From: Caulobacter sp. Root1455
GTDB lineage: Bacteria > Pseudomonadota > Alphaproteobacteria > Caulobacterales > Caulobacteraceae
Length of the DNA: 64,000 nucleotides
Assembly: GCF_001426905.1 (NCBI RefSeq)
Contig: NZ_LMFQ01000023.1
Location: 62,001-126,000 of the forward strand
Reading direction: 5' to 3'
How positions within the stretch are numbered: position 1 is the stretch's first letter; each line of letters begins with the position of its first letter. A program made the position numbers and the translations under genes. Positions 8,371 to 17,701 of this stretch are shown in pieces. The notes under the pieces are model-generated. The model was not told the DNA's origin and ran no database searches. It saw only the letters and a list, made by a program, of their open reading frames with translations.

Positions 8371-9504
8371 GTGTTCTCAGATCCTTGCCACCCCAATGAA
8401 GCGCTGAGGGACGAGATCCGAGCCGAGGCCCTGCGGCTGGGTTTCGACGCGTGCGGCTTCGCCAGCGCCTCGGACGCCTGGCCCAACGGCGGCTGGCTGC
8501 GGGAATTCGTGGCCGAGGGTTTCCACGGCGACATGGGCTGGATGGAGGAGACGCTCGACCGGCGTTCCCACCCCACCGCCATGTGGACCGACGCCAGGAC
8601 GGCGGTGGTGCTGGGCGTCAACTACGGCCCCGAGCACGATCCGCTGCTGGCCCTCGAGGACGGCTCGCGGGCGGCGATCAGCGTCTACGCCCAGGGCGAC
8701 GACTATCACGAGGTGATCAAGAAGCGGCTGAAAGCCCTGGCCCGCTGGATGCACGGCCGGTTCGGCGGCGAGGTGAAGGTGTTCGTCGACACCGCGCCGC
8801 TGATGGAAAAGCCGCTGGCCCAGCGCGCCGGCCTGGGCTGGCAGGGCAAGCACACCAACCTGGTCTCGCGTCAGTTCGGCTCGTGGCTGTTCCTGGGCTC
8901 GGTGCTGACCACCCTGGACCTGCCGGCCGATCCGCCCGAGCGCGACCATTGCGGCTCGTGCCAGGCCTGTCTGGACATCTGCCCGACCAACGCCTTTCCC
9001 GGTCCCTACCAGCTGGATGCGCGGCGCTGCATCTCGTACCTGACCATCGAGCTGTCGGGCCCGATCCCGGTCGAGTTCCGTCAGGCCCTGGGCAACCGCA
9101 TCTACGGCTGCGACGACTGCCTGGCCGCCTGCCCGTGGAACAAGTTCGCCAGCCTCTCCAGCGAGATGGCCTTCCACGCCCGCGAGACCCTGAAGGGACC
9201 GTCCCTGGCGGAGCTGGCCAGGCTGGACGACCCGGCGTTCCGCGCCCTGTTCAGCAAGAGCCCGGTCAAGCGCATCGGCCGCGACCGGTTCGTGCGCAAC
9301 GTGCTCTACGCGATCGGCAACAGCGGCGACGCGGGGCTGATGGCGGTGGTCGAGCCGCTGCTGGCCGATCCGTCGCCCGTGGTGCGGGGGGCGGCGGTCT
9401 GGGCGGCGGGGCGGCTGTTGGACCCGGCGGCGTTCGCGCGGTTGGAAGCGACGAGGGTCGAGGATGATCCAGAGGTGCGAGCCGAGTGGGCGGGCGCCGC
9501 CTAG
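8371..9504 (+). CDS. queG: Epoxyqueuosine reductase
   Basis: A 377-residue cobalamin-dependent, iron-sulfur enzyme that reduces epoxyqueuosine to queuosine in the wobble position of certain tRNAs. Two 4Fe-4S motifs are clear: [12 protein letters not shown] and, later, [13 protein letters not shown]. The C-terminal part has HEAT-like residues ([12 protein letters not shown]). The best start is GTG at 8371; no in-frame ATG lies nearby, and the REP-type repeat ends 24 bases upstream. The stop overlaps the stop of rfbA on the other strand by four bases. Confidence 0.94.
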   Translation: MFSDPCHPNEALRDEIRAEALRLGFDACGFASASDAWPNGGWLREFVAEGFHGDMGWMEETLDRRSHPTAMWTDARTAVVLGVNYGPEHDPLLALEDGSRAAISVYAQGDDYHEVIKKRLKALARWMHGRFGGEVKVFVDTAPLMEKPLAQRAGLGWQGKHTNLVSRQFGSWLFLGSVLTTLDLPADPPERDHCGSCQACLDICPTNAFPGPYQLDARRCISYLTIELSGPIPVEFRQALGNRIYGCDDCLAACPWNKFASLSSEMAFHARETLKGPSLAELARLDDPAFRALFSKSPVKRIGRDRFVRNVLYAIGNSGDAGLMAVVEPLLADPSPVVRGAAVWAAGRLLDPAAFARLEATRVEDDPEVRAEWAGAA

Positions 9505-10367
9505 CCTCCCGCCAGCCGCACCAGGTACTGGCCATATTCGGTCTTGCCCATCGCCGCTCCTAGCGCGGCGACCTGCTCGGCCGAGATCCAGCCCTGGCTG
9601 AAGGCGGCCTCTTCGGGGCAGCCGACCTTCTGACCCTGGCGCTTTTCGATGGCGCGGATGAATTCGGTGGCCTCGACCAGGCTGTCGTGGGTGCCGGTGT
9701 CGAGCCAGGCATAGCCGCGGCCCAGCTTGGCGACCGACAGCTGGCCCTTTTCGAGATAGAGCTGGTTGATGTCGGTGATTTCCAGCTCGCCCCGGGCCGA
9801 GGGCTTGAGGGCGCGGGCCATCTCGACCACCTGGCGGTCGTAGAAATAGAGGCCCGTCACCGCCCAGTTGGAGCGCGGCGCGGCGGGCTTCTCCTCCAGC
9901 GACACGGCCTGGCCGTCGGCGTCGAAATCGACCACGCCATACCGCTGCGGATCGGTGACGTGATAGGCGAAGACCGTCGCGCCGGCGTCGGAGGCGGCCG
10001 CCTGGGCCAGGGCCTCGCTCAAGCCGTGGCCGAAATAGAGGTTGTCGCCCAGCACCAGGGCGCACTTGTCGTCGCCGATGAAGGCGTCGCCGACGATGAA
10101 GGCGTCGGCCAGGCCGCGCGGGGTGTCCTGCACCGCGTAGTCGAAGCGCACGCCCCAGGCCGAGCCGTCGCCCAGCAGCGCCTTGAACAGCGGGACGTCG
10201 CGGGGCGTGGATATGATCAGGATGTCGCGGATCCCGGCCAGCATCAGGGTGCTGATCGGGTAATAGACCATCGGCTTGTCGTAGATCGGCAGCAGCTGCT
10301 TGCAGACGGCCAGGGTCAGGGGATGGAGGCGCGTGCCGGATCCACCGGCGAGGACAATGCCTTTCAT
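9501..10367 (-). CDS. rfbA: Glucose-1-phosphate thymidylyltransferase
   Basis: A 288-residue nucleotidyltransferase making dTDP-glucose, the first step to dTDP-L-rhamnose. The N-terminal signature [11 protein letters not shown] and [11 protein letters not shown], plus [11 protein letters not shown] and [11 protein letters not shown], are diagnostic for RmlA. It begins six bases after rfbD ends, so it is the last gene of the rfbB-rfbD-rfbA run. The product would feed rhamnosyltransferases, perhaps including the divergent family 2 enzyme at 13859. Confidence 0.96.
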   Translation of the reverse strand: MKGIVLAGGSGTRLHPLTLAVCKQLLPIYDKPMVYYPISTLMLAGIRDILIISTPRDVPLFKALLGDGSAWGVRFDYAVQDTPRGLADAFIVGDAFIGDDKCALVLGDNLYFGHGLSEALAQAAASDAGATVFAYHVTDPQRYGVVDFDADGQAVSLEEKPAAPRSNWAVTGLYFYDRQVVEMARALKPSARGELEITDINQLYLEKGQLSVAKLGRGYAWLDTGTHDSLVEATEFIRAIEKRQGQKVGCPEEAAFSQGWISAEQVAALGAAMGKTEYGQYLVRLAGG

Positions 10368-10373
10368 GGGCGA

Positions 10374-11264
10374 CTAGAACTCCATCTCGTTCATGCAGGC
10401 GGCCAGGCTTTCGCGCCAGGGGCGACAGCGCCAGGGCAGGGCGGTTTCGATCTTGCCGCAGTCCAGGCGCGAATTGGCCGGGCGTTTGGCGGGGGTGGGA
10501 TAGTCGGCCGTGGTGATCGCTCGCACGCGGGCGGTCGGGCCGCCGCGTCGCGCCGACTCCGCGAAGATCGCCGCGGCCAGGTCGGCCCAGCTGGCGTCGC
10601 CGGCGCCGCTGAGATGATAGACCCCGGCCAGCCCGGGATCGCGCGCCAGGGCGTCGGTCGCCAGCAGGGCCGCCCGCGCGCAGTCGCGGGCCCAGGTCGG
10701 GCGGCCGATCTGGTCGGCGACGACGCCGATCTCGTCGCGGTCGCCGGCCAGGCGCAGCATGGTCCTGACGAAGTTGGCCCCATGGGCGCCGTACACCCAC
10801 GAGGTGCGCAAGGTGATCGCCGGGCCGCCGGCCGCCGAAACGGCCTGTTCGCCGGCCAGCTTGCTGGCGCCGTAGACGCCGGTCGGACCGGTGGGGTCGG
10901 TCTCGACATAGGGCCGGTCCAGGGTCCCGTCGAACACGTAGTCGGTCGAGAAGTGCGTGAAAGGCAGGCCGCGCGCCGCGCAGGCCCTGGCCATGGCGGC
11001 CGGAGCGTCGCGGTTGAGAGCGAAGGCGGCGTCCGGCTCGCCCTCGGCCCGGTCGACGGCGGTGTAGGCGGCGGCGTTGATCACCGCGCCGGGGCCGATC
11101 TCGGCGATCAGGCCCTCGATGGCGCTGTCGACCGCCTTGGGGTCGGACAGGTCCAGGGTCCCGCGCCCGGCGAAGGTCATGGCGCGGCCGCTCGCCTCGG
11201 CGAGGTCGGCCAGTTCGCGGGCCACCTGGCCGTCGCGGCCGAAGACGAGGATGGGTCCGGTCAT
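10374..11264 (-). CDS. rfbD: dTDP-4-dehydrorhamnose reductase
   Basis: A 296-residue short-chain-type reductase that makes dTDP-L-rhamnose in the last step of the pathway. It shows an NAD(P)-binding start (ILVFGRDGQVARELA), INAAAYTAVD, STDYVFDG and the catalytic YGASK. The ATG at 11264 is preferred; a TTG three codons earlier (11273) would overlap the rfbB stop. Tight spacing to rfbB and rfbA indicates one operon. Confidence 0.95.
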   Translation of the reverse strand: MTGPILVFGRDGQVARELADLAEASGRAMTFAGRGTLDLSDPKAVDSAIEGLIAEIGPGAVINAAAYTAVDRAEGEPDAAFALNRDAPAAMARACAARGLPFTHFSTDYVFDGTLDRPYVETDPTGPTGVYGASKLAGEQAVSAAGGPAITLRTSWVYGAHGANFVRTMLRLAGDRDEIGVVADQIGRPTWARDCARAALLATDALARDPGLAGVYHLSGAGDASWADLAAAIFAESARRGGPTARVRAITTADYPTPAKRPANSRLDCGKIETALPWRCRPWRESLAACMNEMEF

Positions 11265-11269
11265 CGGCC

Positions 11270-12331
11270 TCAACCGGCCTTGGCGGCCGGCAGGCCCAGC
11301 CGTCGGCCGTCATAGGCCGCTCGCAGCGGCGCCCACCAGTCGGCGCGGGCCAGATACCATTCGACGGTCTTGCGGATGCCGGTCTCGAAGGTCTCGCGGG
11401 CCCGCCAGCCCAGTTCGGTCTCGACCTTGGTCGCGTCGATGGCGTAGCGGCGGTCGTGGCCGGGCCGATCGGCGACGAAGGTGATCAGGTCGCGGTGCGA
11501 GCCGTCGACGCTGGGGGCCAGCTCGTCCAGCAGATCGCAGATCGTCTGAACCACCTGGAGATTGTTGCGCTCGTTGCGGCCGCCGACATTGTATTTCTCG
11601 CCCGGCCGGCCCGTCTCCAGGATCATGCGCAGGGCGCGGGCGTGGTCCTCGACGAACAGCCAGTCGCGGATGTTGCCCCCGTCGCCGTAGACCGGCAGGG
11701 GCCGGCGCTCCAGGCCGTTCAGGATCATCAGCGGGATCAGCTTCTCGGGGAAGTGATAGGGCCCGTAGTTGTTGGAGCAGTTGGAGACCAGCACCGGCAG
11801 GCCGTAGGTGTGGAACCAGGCCAGGGCCAGGTGATCGGCCGCGGCCTTGGAGGCCGAATAGGGCGAGGTCGGGGCATAGGCGGTGGTCTCCTCGAACAGC
11901 CCCTCGGCCCCGAGGCTGCCATAGACCTCGTCGGTGGAGACATGGACGAAGCGGAAGGCGTCCTTGGCCGCGCCGGTCAGGCCGCGCCAGTAGTCCAGGG
12001 CGCAGTCCAGCATCACATAGGCGCCGACGATGTTGGTCTCGATGAACGGACCGGCCCCGGAGATCGAGCGGTCGACGTGGGACTCGGCGGCCAGGTGCAG
12101 CACGGCGTCGGGGCGATGGGTTTCGAAGACGGCCTGCATCGCGGCGCGATCGGCGACGTCGGCCTGAACGAACACGTAGTCGGGCGAGGCCGAGACCTCG
12201 GCCACCGAGGTCAGGCTGCCGGCATAGGTGAGCTTGTCGACATTGACGACCTGGTCGCCCGTCTCGCCGAGCAGGAGGCGGCAGACCGCCGAGCCGATGA
12301 AGCCCGCGCCGCCGGTGACCAGTATCTTCAC
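11270..12331 (-). CDS. rfbB: dTDP-glucose 4,6-dehydratase
   Basis: A 353-residue extended SDR enzyme converting dTDP-glucose to the 4-keto-6-deoxy sugar. It shows the Rossmann start [11 protein letters not shown], the catalytic STDEVYGSL and YSASKAAAD, and [14 protein letters not shown], all typical of RmlB. It is the upstream gene of rfbB-rfbD-rfbA and lies 71 bases downstream of the hydrolase gene, so the whole rfbC-hydrolase-rfbBDA block may be one transcript. Confidence 0.96.
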   Translation of the reverse strand: MKILVTGGAGFIGSAVCRLLLGETGDQVVNVDKLTYAGSLTSVAEVSASPDYVFVQADVADRAAMQAVFETHRPDAVLHLAAESHVDRSISGAGPFIETNIVGAYVMLDCALDYWRGLTGAAKDAFRFVHVSTDEVYGSLGAEGLFEETTAYAPTSPYSASKAAADHLALAWFHTYGLPVLVSNCSNNYGPYHFPEKLIPLMILNGLERRPLPVYGDGGNIRDWLFVEDHARALRMILETGRPGEKYNVGGRNERNNLQVVQTICDLLDELAPSVDGSHRDLITFVADRPGHDRRYAIDATKVETELGWRARETFETGIRKTVEWYLARADWWAPLRAAYDGRRLGLPAAKAG

Positions 12332-12402
12332 GCCCTAATCCTTCAGCCTGCGCACGCTTGCGGAATATCATCTGCCGCGAGGCTTCGATAGCCGCCGGAC
12401 GG

Positions 12403-13272
12403 TCAGTCGGCCTCGGCCAGGAAGGCGGCGATCGCGTCCCAGGCCTCGGGCTCGGTCAGCATCGGCGCGTGGCCGACGCCCGGGACTTCGGCATAGGTCA
12501 TGGCCGGCGCCGCGGCGCGCATGCGCTCAACGATCGGCGGATCGATCAGGTCGGAGATTTCGCCACGCACCAGCAACACCGGCCCGCAGGCGGCCAGGGC
12601 GCGGAACAGCGGGGTCATGTCGGCCGGCGGCGCCTCCGGGTCGGCGGCCTTGAACGGGGCGGCGATCTCGGGGTCGTAGGCCAGGACCAGGGCGCCTTCC
12701 GGCGTCTCGTCCACCAGTCGACGGGCGAACGCCGCCCAGTCGGCGTCATCGTGGTCGGGAAAGGCCGCGCCGTTGATCGTCTTGGCGTAGGCGGCCGCCT
12801 CGTCCCAGGTCGCGAAGGCCGAGTCGCCGCCGACATAGCCGCCGATCCGGGCCAGGCCCACCGGCGAGAGTTCGGGACCAACGTCGTTCAGCACCACGCC
12901 GGCGATGGCCTCGGGCCGAATCGAGGCCAGCACCATGGCGATGATCCCGCCCATGCTCGTGCCGATGAATGTCGCCCGCTCGATCCCCGTCGCCTCGAGC
13001 AGGGCCACGACGTCCATCGCGTAGGTCCCGGGATGGTAGTTCAGCGGTTGCGGATCGCGGGCGGAGCGGCCTCGGCCGCGCACGTCGACGGCGATGACCC
13101 GGCGGCCGAGAGCGGCGACGCGCCGGGCCAGGTCCTCGAAGTCGCGGGCGTTGCGGGTCAGGCCGTGGATGCAGATCACCGGAGCGCCGGAGACCGGCGC
13201 GGTCGGCGCGTAGTCGCGGGCGTGCAGGGCAAGGCCGTCCGGCGAGCTCCAGGTCAGGTCCGCGACGCTCAC
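12403..13272 (-). CDS. Alpha/beta hydrolase within the rhamnose operon
   Basis: A 289-residue alpha/beta-hydrolase. It has the oxyanion-hole HG motif (CIHGLTRNARDF), a nucleophile elbow GTSMGG and the C-terminal histidine in GVGHAPML. Its start codon overlaps the rfbC stop as ATGA, so translation of the two is probably coupled. Substrate is unknown; esterase or lactonase activity on small molecules would be typical of the family. Its location between rfbC and rfbB may reflect convenience rather than a role in rhamnose synthesis. Confidence 0.85.
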   Translation of the reverse strand: MSVADLTWSSPDGLALHARDYAPTAPVSGAPVICIHGLTRNARDFEDLARRVAALGRRVIAVDVRGRGRSARDPQPLNYHPGTYAMDVVALLEATGIERATFIGTSMGGIIAMVLASIRPEAIAGVVLNDVGPELSPVGLARIGGYVGGDSAFATWDEAAAYAKTINGAAFPDHDDADWAAFARRLVDETPEGALVLAYDPEIAAPFKAADPEAPPADMTPLFRALAACGPVLLVRGEISDLIDPPIVERMRAAAPAMTYAEVPGVGHAPMLTEPEAWDAIAAFLAEAD

Positions 13273-13841
13273 GCGGACGCGCCGTAGGCGAAGGGCGTGC
13301 TCAGTTCGGCCAACAGCGGCGCGGCGGCGTCGCGGGCGTTGGTCGTGATCGCGTCGGCCGGCAGGGTCCAGTCGATGGCCAGGGCCGGGTCGTTCCAGCG
13401 CAAGGTCCCCTCGGTCTCCGGCGCGTAGTAGTCGGTGACCTTGTAGATCACCTCGCAGTCATCGGTCAGGGTGCAATAGGCGTGGGCGAAGCCCTTAGGG
13501 GCCAGCAGCTGGCGGCCGTTGTCGGCCGAGAGCTCGGCGCCGACCCAGCGGCCGAAGGTCGGCGAGCCTCGGCGGATGTCGACCGCGACGTCGAGGATCG
13601 CGCCGCGCACGCAGCGGACCAGCTTGTCCTGGGCGTGCGGCGGCGCCTGGAAATGCAGGCCGCGCACCACGCCGCGCCGGGTCGAGCGCGCGTGGTTGTC
13701 CTGCACGAAGACGCCGCCCGAAAAGCCGGCCTCGTCCAGGGCCGACTGACGGAAGGTCTCCAAAAACCAACCACGCTCGTCGCCATGGCGCGTGGGCGTG
13801 ATAAGCAGCACCTCGGGAATCGCCGCCGGCGTGATCTTCAT
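13269..13841 (-). CDS. rfbC: dTDP-4-dehydrorhamnose 3,5-epimerase
   Basis: A 190-residue cupin-fold epimerase of the rhamnose pathway. It shows DERGWFLETFR, the catalytic-histidine region VRGLHFQAPP, LVRCVRGAILDVAVDIR and a tyrosine-rich C-terminal end. The start at 13841 (MKITPAAI) is chosen for its length and an AAGGGG upstream; a longer frame begins at 13871. It is the promoter-proximal gene of the minus-strand rhamnose block, with only 17 bases to the divergent glycosyltransferase start. Confidence 0.95.
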   Translation of the reverse strand: MKITPAAIPEVLLITPTRHGDERGWFLETFRQSALDEAGFSGGVFVQDNHARSTRRGVVRGLHFQAPPHAQDKLVRCVRGAILDVAVDIRRGSPTFGRWVGAELSADNGRQLLAPKGFAHAYCTLTDDCEVIYKVTDYYAPETEGTLRWNDPALAIDWTLPADAITTNARDAAAPLLAELSTPFAYGASA

Positions 13842-13858
13842 CAATCGGACCCCTTGGA

Positions 13859-14911
13859 ATGAGTTCGCCACGCATGGCTCGCCCGACCGGCAATGGCAAG
13901 AGCGAGGCGCCGCCTCTGATCAGCGTCGTCATCGTCGCCTATCAGAGCGGCCCGACCCTGGCGCGCTGCCTGAAGGGCCTGCGGGAGCAGATCTTCGGCG
14001 ATTTCGAGATCCTGCTGGTCGACAACGCCTCGAGCGATGGCGCGCCCCAGGCGGCCGCGGCGGCCGATCCGGCGATCCGGCTGTTGCTGCCGGGCGCCAA
14101 TCTCGGTTTCGCGGCGGGCAACAACCTGGCGGCGCGGGAAGCGCGCGGCCGCTGGCTGGCCCTGCTCAACCCCGACGCCTTTCCGGCCCCCGACTGGCTG
14201 GACCAACTGGTGGCGATGGCGCGGCGGCGCCCCGAGGTGAACTGCTTCGCCTCGCTGCAGCGCGACGCCGCCGAGCCCGCCTTGCTGGACGGCACGGGCG
14301 ACGTCATGACCCTGGCGGGCTTTCCCTATCGTGGCGGCTATCACAACCCCGCCCCGCCCGCCGTGCCCGAAGGCGAAACCTTCTCGGCTTGCGGCGCGGC
14401 CATGCTGATCGACCGCGCGCTGTTCCTGCGGATGGGCGGGTTCGACGAGCGGTTCTTCTGCTACTGCGAGGACGTCGACCTGGGCTATCGCCTGCGGCTA
14501 ATCGGGGAGCCCACCCTGCTGGCGCCGCGCGCGGTGGTCGATCACGTCGGCTCGGCCTCGACCGGCGTGCGGTCCGACTTCTCGCTCTTCCACGGATCGC
14601 GCAACCGCATCTGGGTCTATGTGAAGAACACGCCGTCGGCCCTGTGGTGGACCGCGCCGCTGCACGTGCTGGCCACCCTGGTCCTGCTGGTCCGGCACCT
14701 GACGCGCGGCGAGGCGGCGCCCGCCTGGCGAGGGATCGTGGCGGCGCTGAAGGACCTGGGCCCCGCCCTGGCCGCCCGGCGCGAACTTCAGGCCGGACGC
14801 ACCGCCGCCGTCGGCGAGATCGCCGCGGCCATGACCTGGAATCCCCTGGACCTGCTGCGCATGCGCAGCGTGATCAAGCCGCTGAGAGGTCCTCGATCAG
14901 GCGGCGCATGA
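13859..14911 (+). CDS. Family 2 glycosyltransferase (rhamnosyltransferase-like)
   Basis: A 350-residue GT-A glycosyltransferase. It has the N-terminal SVVIVAYQSGPTL-type strand, the VDNASSDG nucleotide-binding motif, LNPDAFP and GFDERFFCYCEDVDLGYRL, all typical of WbbL/rhamnosyltransferase-like family 2 enzymes. No transmembrane segments are evident, so it should work at the cytoplasmic membrane face. It is divergent from rfbC. The start is uncertain: ATG at 13859 or 13874. Its last 38 bases overlap the end of argE on the other strand. The acceptor and sugar are inferred from context only. Confidence 0.88.
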   Translation: MSSPRMARPTGNGKSEAPPLISVVIVAYQSGPTLARCLKGLREQIFGDFEILLVDNASSDGAPQAAAAADPAIRLLLPGANLGFAAGNNLAAREARGRWLALLNPDAFPAPDWLDQLVAMARRRPEVNCFASLQRDAAEPALLDGTGDVMTLAGFPYRGGYHNPAPPAVPEGETFSACGAAMLIDRALFLRMGGFDERFFCYCEDVDLGYRLRLIGEPTLLAPRAVVDHVGSASTGVRSDFSLFHGSRNRIWVYVKNTPSALWWTAPLHVLATLVLLVRHLTRGEAAPAWRGIVAALKDLGPALAARRELQAGRTAAVGEIAAAMTWNPLDLLRMRSVIKPLRGPRSGGA

Positions 14912-16067
14912 AGGCCGCGCCGCGCTCCATCTGGCTGATCTCGACATATTCGTCGGGCTGGTGGGCCTGGTCGATCGAGCCGGGACCGCAGATCACGGTC
15001 GAGAAGCCCGCGCCCTGGAACTGACCGGCCTCGGCGGCGTAGGGCACCACGCGCGGCGGGCCGTTGTCGCCGGCGATGCGGCGGGCGAAGGTCTCGGCCG
15101 CGCCGTCGACCTCCGGCGCGAAGGCCGGGGTCATCGACCGCGTCTCGACCCGCACCCCGCCCTCCGGGGCCTTGGCCTTGACCTCGGCGTCCAGCGTTCG
15201 CGCCAGGGCGAAGAAGTCGGCCAGGATCGCCTTGGGGTCCTGGCCCGCCGGGACCCGCAGGTCGAAGATGAACACGCATTCCCGCGCCAGGATGTTGACC
15301 GCCGTGCCGCCGTTGACCTGGCCGACGGTCAGGGTCGCGCCCTTGGGGGTGAACGGCGAGGCGGGGTCGGCCTCGCGCTCCAGCCGCTCGGACAGCGCGA
15401 CCAGATGGCTCATCAGCTTGATGGCGACCATGTTGGCCGAGACGCCCAGATGGGTCAGGCTGGAATGGGCCTCGCGGCCCGTGACCGTGACCCGGAAGCT
15501 GGCGATGCCTTTGTGGCCGCGCACGGCGACCATGTCGGTGGGCTCGCCGACCACCACCAGGGCGGGGCGGGGCAGTTCCTGGTCGATCACTGCGATCATG
15601 TCGGGCGCGCCCAGGCAGCCCACCTCTTCGTCATAGGAGAAGGCCAGGTGGACCGGGCGGTCGAGGCGGGCCTTGGCCAGGTCCGGGGCGGCGGCCAGGG
15701 CCAGGGCCAGAAAACCCTTCATGTCGCAGGTCCCCCGGCCGTAGAGCCGCCCGTCGCGCGCGGTCAGGACGAACGGGTCGCTGCTCCAGGGCTGGCCGTC
15801 GACCGGCACCACGTCGGTGTGGCCCGACAGCACGACGCCGCCGGGGATTTCCGGACCGATGCTGGCCAGCAGGTTGCTCTTGGTCCCGTCGGCGTTGGGC
15901 ACCCGGCGCGAGCCGACGCCCAGGTCCGCCAGATAGGCCTCGACCCACTCGATCAGGGCCAGGTTGGACAGCCGGGAGGTGGTGTCGAAGGCCACCAGGG
16001 TGGAGAGGATGTCGACGGCGCGGGCGGCCAGGACTTCGGAGGACGAGATTTCGGAGGACGGGACCAT
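14874..16067 (-). CDS. argE: Acetylornithine deacetylase (M20 metallopeptidase family)
   Basis: A 397-residue zinc enzyme that removes the acetyl group from N-acetylornithine in arginine synthesis. Metal and catalytic motifs are LSGHTDVVPVDGQPW, GRGTCDMKGFLA, YDEEVGCLGA and VVGEPTDM. The C-terminal HQPDEYVE supplies the last ligand. The length fits ArgE. Other M20 amidohydrolases cannot be excluded. It is divergent from a GST gene. Confidence 0.88.
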   Translation of the reverse strand: MVPSSEISSSEVLAARAVDILSTLVAFDTTSRLSNLALIEWVEAYLADLGVGSRRVPNADGTKSNLLASIGPEIPGGVVLSGHTDVVPVDGQPWSSDPFVLTARDGRLYGRGTCDMKGFLALALAAAPDLAKARLDRPVHLAFSYDEEVGCLGAPDMIAVIDQELPRPALVVVGEPTDMVAVRGHKGIASFRVTVTGREAHSSLTHLGVSANMVAIKLMSHLVALSERLEREADPASPFTPKGATLTVGQVNGGTAVNILARECVFIFDLRVPAGQDPKAILADFFALARTLDAEVKAKAPEGGVRVETRSMTPAFAPEVDGAAETFARRIAGDNGPPRVVPYAAEAGQFQGAGFSTVICGPGSIDQAHQPDEYVEISQMERGAAFMRRLIEDLSAA

Positions 16068-16167
16068 GGCGCGACCCTAGCGCGGGTCTCGGCGCGCGCC
16101 TACCGGGGCTGAGCCTTAACGGCCGGCTTCGCGTTCTATGCTTCGAAGATGAGCGGAGACGCGCGCC

Positions 16168-16800
16168 ATGATCGACCTCTACACCTGGACCACGCCCAAC
16201 GGCCGCAAGATCCCGATCGCCCTGGAGGAACTGGGGCTGGAGTACCGCGTCCATCCGATTGACATCGGGCAGAACCAGCAGTTCGCGCCCGACTTCCTGA
16301 CCATCTCGCCCAACAACAAGATCCCGGCCATCGTGGACCACGACGCGCCGGAGGGTCCTCAATCGGTGTTCGAGAGCGGGGCGATCCTGATCTATCTGGC
16401 CGAGAAGACCGGCAAGCTCCTGGCCCCTTCGGGTCCGGACCGGGTGGCGGCGCTGGAATGGACCTTCTGGCAGGTCGGCGGCCTGGGGCCGATGGCCGGC
16501 CAGCTGGGCTATTTCGCGCTGCGGGCGCCCGAGCCGGTCGAGCTGGCCATCGACCGCTTCGCCGACGAGGTGCGGCGGTTGCTGGGGGTGATGGAGGGGC
16601 GGCTGGAAAAGGTCCCCTACCTGGCCGGCAGGGAGTATTCGATCGCCGACATCGCCAGTTTCGCCTGGACCCAGGCCGCGCTGGAGATCCTGGAGCAGAT
16701 CCAGCCCGACCGTCCCCCTCTACCGGCCGCGCGGGCCTGGCTGGAGCGGGTGGGCGAGCGGGCCGCCGTGCGGCGCGGCATGGCCGTGCCGAAGGTGTGA
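16168..16800 (+). CDS. YfcG-like glutathione S-transferase / disulfide reductase
   Basis: A 210-residue soluble GST. The N-terminal MIDLYTWTTPNGRKI and ISPNNKIPAIVDHD closely follow the Nu-class YfcG/YghU pattern, whose Thr/Asn active site uses two glutathiones for disulfide reduction. ESGAILIYLAEKTG is the gamma-glutamyl-binding loop. It stands alone, followed by a REP-type repeat. Physiological substrate unknown. Confidence 0.88.
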   Translation: MIDLYTWTTPNGRKIPIALEELGLEYRVHPIDIGQNQQFAPDFLTISPNNKIPAIVDHDAPEGPQSVFESGAILIYLAEKTGKLLAPSGPDRVAALEWTFWQVGGLGPMAGQLGYFALRAPEPVELAIDRFADEVRRLLGVMEGRLEKVPYLAGREYSIADIASFAWTQAALEILEQIQPDRPPLPAARAWLERVGERAAVRRGMAVPKV

Positions 16801-16852
16801 GGGCGGATCGCGCCGGCCTAGGGCTGATCGACGTTCAAGCCCGGTGCGTGGT

Positions 16853-16939
16853 CTTCGTCCTTCGACAAGCTCAGGATGAGGACCGTTTTACAGGTCGTGG
16901 CAGCAGAAAACCTCATCCTGAGCCTGTCGAAGGACGAGG
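16853..16939. repeat. Inverted 29-bp repeat pair with 29-bp spacer (second copy)
   Basis: The arms 16853-16881 and 16911-16939 match each other inverted at 27 of 29 positions and match the arms at 8260-8346 almost exactly. The spacer is again 29 bases but of unrelated sequence. It lies between the convergent GST and FKBP genes, where it could act as a bidirectional terminator. Confidence 0.88.
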
Positions 16940-16972
16940 TTTTCGTTTTCGAGACCGAATGTCGATCAGGCC

Positions 16973-17506
16973 CTAGGCCGGCGCGCGTTGCTTGGGCGCC
17001 TGGATCTCCGAGGGCAGCACGTCGATCAGCTCGATCCGGAAGATCATCACGCTGTTGCCGGGGATCGGGCCCTTGTCCTGGGCGCCGTAGCCCAGTTCCG
17101 GCGGGACATAGAGGGTCCATTCGTCGCCGGGGCGCATCATGACCAGGGCTTCCCTCCAGGCCGGCACCAGGCCCTGCAACGGGAACGAGGCGGGCACGCC
17201 GCGCGCGTAGGAGCTGTCGAACACCGTGCCGTCGACCAGCTTGCCCTCGTAATTGACCTTGACCTCGTCGGTCGGGTTGGGCTTGGCGCCGCCCGGCGGA
17301 CCCGAGCGCACGACCTTGTACTGCAGGCCGTCGGCCAGGGTGACGACGCCGGGCTGCTTGGCGTTCTGGGCCATGAACACTTGCGCGGCGGCCAGGCTTT
17401 CCTGCTGCTTCTTGCTGGGACCGCAGGCCGACAGGGCCAGGGCCGCGCCGAGGACGGCGGCAAGGAGAAGCTTGGGGGCGAGGGCGAAGCTGAGGGGGCG
17501 AACCAT
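16973..17506 (-). CDS. FKBP-type peptidyl-prolyl isomerase, lipoprotein
   Basis: A 177-residue protein with a lipoprotein signal (hydrophobic LLLAAVLGAALALSAC with a lipobox Cys near residue 28), so it is expected to be anchored in the periplasm. A single FKBP domain follows: VNYEGKLVDGTVFDSSY, FPLQGLVPAWREAL and LGYGAQDKGPIPGNS. It would assist folding of exported proteins. Monocistronic by appearance, with 195 bases to the divergent galU. Confidence 0.92.
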   Translation of the reverse strand: MVRPLSFALAPKLLLAAVLGAALALSACGPSKKQQESLAAAQVFMAQNAKQPGVVTLADGLQYKVVRSGPPGGAKPNPTDEVKVNYEGKLVDGTVFDSSYARGVPASFPLQGLVPAWREALVMMRPGDEWTLYVPPELGYGAQDKGPIPGNSVMIFRIELIDVLPSEIQAPKQRAPA

Positions 17507-17701
17507 GAGACGACGGGCTCCGACGGATATTCGTCCGTGCTAGACCAATTCGCGTTCGCCCGCGCGCCGATTTTGGGCGCTCCCAAGTTTGGCCCCGGTT
17601 TGAGACGGACAGTCACAGAACAGTGGTGGCGCGGGATCGCGGCGCGCCCTAGAAACCGTCCCCACCCAGTGATCCTCCCAGCGACCCTTCACGAGGCCCT
17701 C

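Noticed and set aside
16988..17701. In-frame upstream extension of galU
   Set aside because: It is antisense to the FKBP gene, and family-typical GalU begins at 17702.
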